Positions 29,491 through 32,353 of a stretch of DNA of 32,353 nt are shown here, piece by piece. The DNA lies in contig JBGSKF010000031.1 in assembly GCA_041741375.1 (NCBI GenBank), positions 1 through 32,353 on the forward strand. Direction: 5' to 3'. The position numbers and the translations under genes are program-made. Under the pieces are notes generated by a model. It searched no databases. It had not been told where the DNA came from and saw nothing but the letters and a program-made list of their open reading frames with translations. Position 1 is the stretch's first letter; each line of letters begins with the position of its first letter. This stretch comes from OFTM291 sp041741375. Lineage in GTDB: Bacteria > Gemmatimonadota > Gemmatimonadetes > Gemmatimonadales > GWC2-71-9.

Positions 29491-29814
29491 TCAGGGGGTG
29501 ACCCCGTTTTCCAGCAGGAGCATGTGGACATACCTCACGACCACGGCCACCGGAACAGCCACGAGAACCAGGGCTGCCCAGTACCGCGCCTTCATGACAA
29601 ATACGGCAGCTCCCAGGAGAAAAACGGGGAGCACCGGTCCCAGGACATCGTAATCGGGATGACTCCGGATCGACCAGCCGAATGGAATCAGGAGAAACGC
29701 TCCGAAGATGAGCAACCCCGGCTTCCGGAAGAGATACCCGAAGAGGGAAAGGGCCACGGAGATGGTGACCAGGGGCCAGGTGGTGGCCAGGTCCCGCCAG
29801 AGGGTCTCGGGCAT
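29491..29814 (-). CDS. Small membrane protein, co-transcribed with SRPBCC gene
   Basis: The 107-residue product begins at ATG 29814 and has about four hydrophobic helices: 11-27 (TWPLVTISVALSLFGYL), 32-48 (GLLIFGAFLLIPFGWSI), 57-70 (VLGPVLPVFLLGAAVF) and 78-96 (WAALVLVAVPVAVVVRYVH). I do not recognise a family. It ends four bases before the SRPBCC gene start, so the two are likely one operon, divergent from the hydrolase gene at 30014. The upstream frame extension to 29919 is Arg/Pro-rich and unlikely to be translated. Confidence 0.7.
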   Translation of the reverse strand: MPETLWRDLATTWPLVTISVALSLFGYLFRKPGLLIFGAFLLIPFGWSIRSHPDYDVLGPVLPVFLLGAAVFVMKARYWAALVLVAVPVAVVVRYVHMLLLENGVTP

Positions 29815-30013
29815 AGGGTCTCGGCAAGGGTTGATGTCGCGGTCCGGATACCCCAACGATGGGGCATCGAGGCACTTTGCGCCAGCGCTTGGGGTCTCGG
29901 ACAGTCGCCGGTCGGACACGCCTCGGGCTGCATTCCGAGGGCGAGTTGGCTATCGTTGTTCGCCCGACACCGGTCCCAACGCAGACTGCGGCGCGTTCGA
30001 AAGGATGGTACCG

Positions 30014-31945
30014 ATGGCAGGACATCGATGGACCCGATGGTGCATGGCGCTCGCAGGGGTGGTGCTCGCGGCGGGATGTGTACAGCCCCTTCGCCTGGCC
30101 CGGGACGATTCAATTGCGGTTCTGGGGCGCCGGCTTCTGGCTGCGCCTCACCCGGCTGAGCGCGGTCCGTTTGCGGTACAAACCCTGTTCTACGGCAGCG
30201 GAACCGACCGGCGTCGAGCCGAGTTCCGGGATTCGGTGAGCATCCGCACTGGTTCCGTGGACGGGAGCAAGCTGGCCACCGCTCCGACGTCGGCGCTCGG
30301 GCGCGAACGCAAGGAATACTGGGGTTTCGGTTTCGATACGATGCCAATCAACGGGAGAGTCTGGTATCCGGAGGGTACGGGGCCGTTTCCCTTGGTCCTC
30401 GTCGTCCACGGCAATCACAACATGAAGGACTTCAGCGATCCCGGGTATGCGTACCTGGGATCGTTGCTGGCGAGCCGGGGATACATCGTGGCCAGTGTGG
30501 ACATGAACTTCCTGAACGGGAACATCCGCGGCGAGAACGATGCGCGGGGGTGGATGCTGCTCAAGCACCTCGAAGCCTGGCGGCAGTTTGCCGATTCGGC
30601 GGGCGGCCCGTTTCATCAGAAGGTGGATCTGGAGCGCATCGCGTTGATGGGGCATTCGCGCGGGGGAGAGGCGGTGGCGGTGGCGGGTCTCTTCAACCGC
30701 CTGACGCACTACCCGGACGACGCGACCCTCACCTTCCACTTCGGCTTCGGGATCCGCTCCCTGGTGGCCATCGCACCGGTGGATGGACAGTACGAGCCCG
30801 TGGGCCAGCCGACGCCGCTGTCCAATGTGAACTACCTCGTGGTCCACGGTTCGCACGACGGCGACGTCTCGAGCTTTTCGGGGCTCCGCCAGTACGAGCG
30901 GGTCCGGTTCACGGATGGCGGGGAGTGGTTCAAGGCGGCGGTCTACATGTACCGGGCCAATCACGGCCAGTGGAACACCGTCTGGGGCTCCCGGGACGCG
31001 GGACCTCGCAGCGGTCGGTTTCTGGACCTGAGGGGCCTGATCCCGGCCGAGGAGCAGCGCCGGTTTCTGGAGGTGTATGTCGGGGCCTTCCTGGACGCGA
31101 CCCTCCGGGATCGGGGCGAGTACCTCCCGATCTTTCGGGATCACCGGGTCATCGGCGGGTGGCTTCCCCGCACCATGTATCTCACGCGATTCGAGGAGAG
31201 CGGGTTCCGTGCCCTGGCCCGGTACAACGAGGACGTGGATGTGACAACCGGCGCAGTGCCGGGGGTGACTCTGCGGGGAGACAGCCTGGGCACCTGGAGG
31301 GAGGGGCGCCTTCCGCTCCGGTCCCGCAACAGCACCGTGGGGCATGGCGCGGTCTGGCTCGGCTGGAACAACAGGATCGCGGGCAGCGACACGACCCGGC
31401 GGGGGATCCCGGCCGGATACACATTCTCGCTGTCCGATTCACTCCGCGTGGCGTGGGATATCGGAGCCGCCAGTGCCATCGTCCTTTCCCTTGCCCCGAT
31501 CAACCAGACGCCGCCCCCCCGGAAGGCGGCGTCCGATTCGGGAGCCACCCGGAGGCCGGAGGCCGGTCGATCTCCGGGGCGCCGGAGCGGCTCGGCCGGC
31601 CGCGACACTCTCCCGGTCGATCTCTCGGTCGTGGTCACGGATGGGCGGGGAGTCGAGGTCCGTATCCCCCTCAGCCGGTACGGCCCGGTCCGGCGGCCCC
31701 TCGAGATGACGGTCTACCGGCGACGGGGGCTCGACGCGTCACGGTTTCCCACCCTGTACGAACTCATGCTGCAAACCTACGTCATTCCGTTGTCCGATTT
31801 CGTTTCCCTCGATTCCGGGTTCGATCCGGGAACACTCCGGAGCCTGGGGCTCAGGTTCGACCGCGCCGTGGCCGGCACCGTGGTCGTAACGGATGTCGGG
31901 TTGTCGCGTCCGAGGCCGGCTTTCCTGTCTCCGGAGGTCAGATGA
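30014..31945 (+). CDS. Alpha/beta-hydrolase lipoprotein with C-terminal beta domain
   Basis: The 643-residue protein has a lipoprotein signal ending LAAGC (Cys22). An alpha/beta hydrolase domain covers about 100-390: the oxyanion region VLVVHGNHN (128-136), the nucleophile elbow GHSRGGEA (213-220, Ser215), VVHGSHDGDV (about 272-281) with an acid residue, and the possible catalytic His in ANHGQWNTVW. Residues about 410-640 are predicted to be strand-rich (WLGWNNRIAGSDTTRRG; LPVDLSVVVTDGRGVEVRIP), perhaps a carbohydrate- or surface-binding domain. The start is ATG 30014, with AAAGGA eight bases upstream; ATG 30005 is close. It overlaps the next gene by ATGA. Substrates are unknown. Confidence 0.8.
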   Translation: MAGHRWTRWCMALAGVVLAAGCVQPLRLARDDSIAVLGRRLLAAPHPAERGPFAVQTLFYGSGTDRRRAEFRDSVSIRTGSVDGSKLATAPTSALGRERKEYWGFGFDTMPINGRVWYPEGTGPFPLVLVVHGNHNMKDFSDPGYAYLGSLLASRGYIVASVDMNFLNGNIRGENDARGWMLLKHLEAWRQFADSAGGPFHQKVDLERIALMGHSRGGEAVAVAGLFNRLTHYPDDATLTFHFGFGIRSLVAIAPVDGQYEPVGQPTPLSNVNYLVVHGSHDGDVSSFSGLRQYERVRFTDGGEWFKAAVYMYRANHGQWNTVWGSRDAGPRSGRFLDLRGLIPAEEQRRFLEVYVGAFLDATLRDRGEYLPIFRDHRVIGGWLPRTMYLTRFEESGFRALARYNEDVDVTTGAVPGVTLRGDSLGTWREGRLPLRSRNSTVGHGAVWLGWNNRIAGSDTTRRGIPAGYTFSLSDSLRVAWDIGAASAIVLSLAPINQTPPPRKAASDSGATRRPEAGRSPGRRSGSAGRDTLPVDLSVVVTDGRGVEVRIPLSRYGPVRRPLEMTVYRRRGLDASRFPTLYELMLQTYVIPLSDFVSLDSGFDPGTLRSLGLRFDRAVAGTVVVTDVGLSRPRPAFLSPEVR

Positions 31946-32353
31946 CATCTGTACGCTGGGCTCTGGCCCTCGTCCTCCTCGGTGCGCCAGGGATCGGGAT
32001 CGCACCCGGGATGGCGGCACAGGAGACGGCCCCGCTGGTCCTGCGGTCCGCCACCTCGGTTCGCGGCGCGGGATTCGGGCGCGCATGGACCGCCGCCAGC
32101 GGGCCCGACATGATCTTCCACAATCCGGCGCAGATGCCAGCCCGATCGGGGCACTCCCTGTCGGTCTCCCGGTTCGGGTCCGCCGCCACGCTCGGGATGC
32201 TGGCCACGAGCACGAGTGCGGGGCGTTTTGCCCTGGGCATCGGGGTGGCATGGTTGGACCATGGAACCTCTCCCGGCGGCTTCCCCGTCCGACCGGCGGA
32301 ACTCACCGTCCGCGGCCCCCTCGATGCCACGAGCTTCGCCGCCGCTGCCGCGG
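31942..32353 (+). CDS. Outer-membrane beta-barrel-like protein (PorV/UPF0164 style), cut by window end
   Basis: The first 137 residues are visible. A signal peptide (ALALVLLGAPGIGIAPGMAA) is followed by SATSVRGAGFGRAWTAASGP and DMIFHNPAQM, the pattern of PorV/FadL-like outer-membrane proteins (GxGxAxTA...ADxxFxNPAxL). The alternating strands that follow (HSLSVSRFGSAATLGMLATS, then GRFALGIGVAWLDHG) fit a beta-barrel. The start overlaps the hydrolase lipoprotein stop by four bases, so the two are likely made together and may act at the outer membrane. The class is inferred from motif style only. Confidence 0.65.
   Translation, partial: MTSVRWALALVLLGAPGIGIAPGMAAQETAPLVLRSATSVRGAGFGRAWTAASGPDMIFHNPAQMPARSGHSLSVSRFGSAATLGMLATSTSAGRFALGIGVAWLDHGTSPGGFPVRPAELTVRGPLDATSFAAAAA

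Noticed and set aside
1..32353. CRISPR arrays, rRNA, tRNA and transposase genes
   Set aside because: No regularly spaced identical repeats, no rRNA blocks, no convincing tRNA T-loop plus acceptor pairing and no DDE or recombinase motifs were seen on either strand.

Overview
The window is high-GC bacterial DNA with tightly packed genes, many 4-bp ATGA/GTGA overlaps and frequent GTG starts. The gene content most resembles Gemmatimonadota: lipoprotein and 6-bladed beta-propeller genes, a Hanks-type kinase with a C-terminal TPR-like half, a membrane-anchored LuxR-type regulator, an ankyrin gene of a type I associate with that phylum, and an N-terminal zinc-ribbon membrane protein. This assignment rests on protein style and has not been checked by phylogeny. 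I see no rRNA, tRNA, CRISPR array, phage module or transposase gene.

Layout. 1-626: the tail of an unknown protein next to the C-terminal part of a CotH-like protein. 789-3596: a structured leader and a compact molybdate importer operon, modABC. 3597-4645: a small unknown gene, then 0.8 kb of repeat-rich intergenic DNA. 4646-6276: an unusual GNAT (ArsN2-like)-methyltransferase fusion, translationally coupled to a cupredoxin. 6582-8976: a secreted Cys-rich small peptide, a beta-propeller protein and an ECF-like sigma factor, which may be one functional group. 9073-9324: a decayed orphan antitoxin. 9354-13764, minus strand: a small membrane protein, a zinc-ribbon protein, a PLP-dependent transsulfuration-type enzyme with an unknown partner, and a PQQ-type sugar dehydrogenase. 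14089-14580: a DUF456 membrane protein. 14581-14943: a mosaic of several dispersed repeat families.

14944-15602 and 21278-21933 are two VapBC toxin-antitoxin pairs. Both have readable sigma70-like promoters placed so that the mRNA would be leaderless. Between them, on the minus strand, lie a second propeller lipoprotein and an operon nif3 - nucleoside-type ABC ATPase - two permeases, which lacks a substrate-binding protein inside the window. A VOC protein follows, then a Ser/Thr kinase, a truncated ankyrin protein, a LuxR-type regulator, a DUF2231 membrane protein, two small c-type cytochromes around a shared hairpin terminator, a cupin and BrxC/YtxJ-like bacilliredoxin pair, an SRPBCC protein with a small membrane protein, and a lipoprotein alpha/beta hydrolase coupled to an outer-membrane-barrel-like protein cut by the window end.

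The most notable items are the GNAT-methyltransferase-cupredoxin unit, the Cys-rich peptide / propeller / sigma cluster (where an in-frame TAG is followed by a sixth Cys codon), the modA leader whose inverted repeat covers the ribosome binding site, the two leaderless vapBC promoters, and the dense intergenic repeats, several arranged as mirrored inverted pairs.
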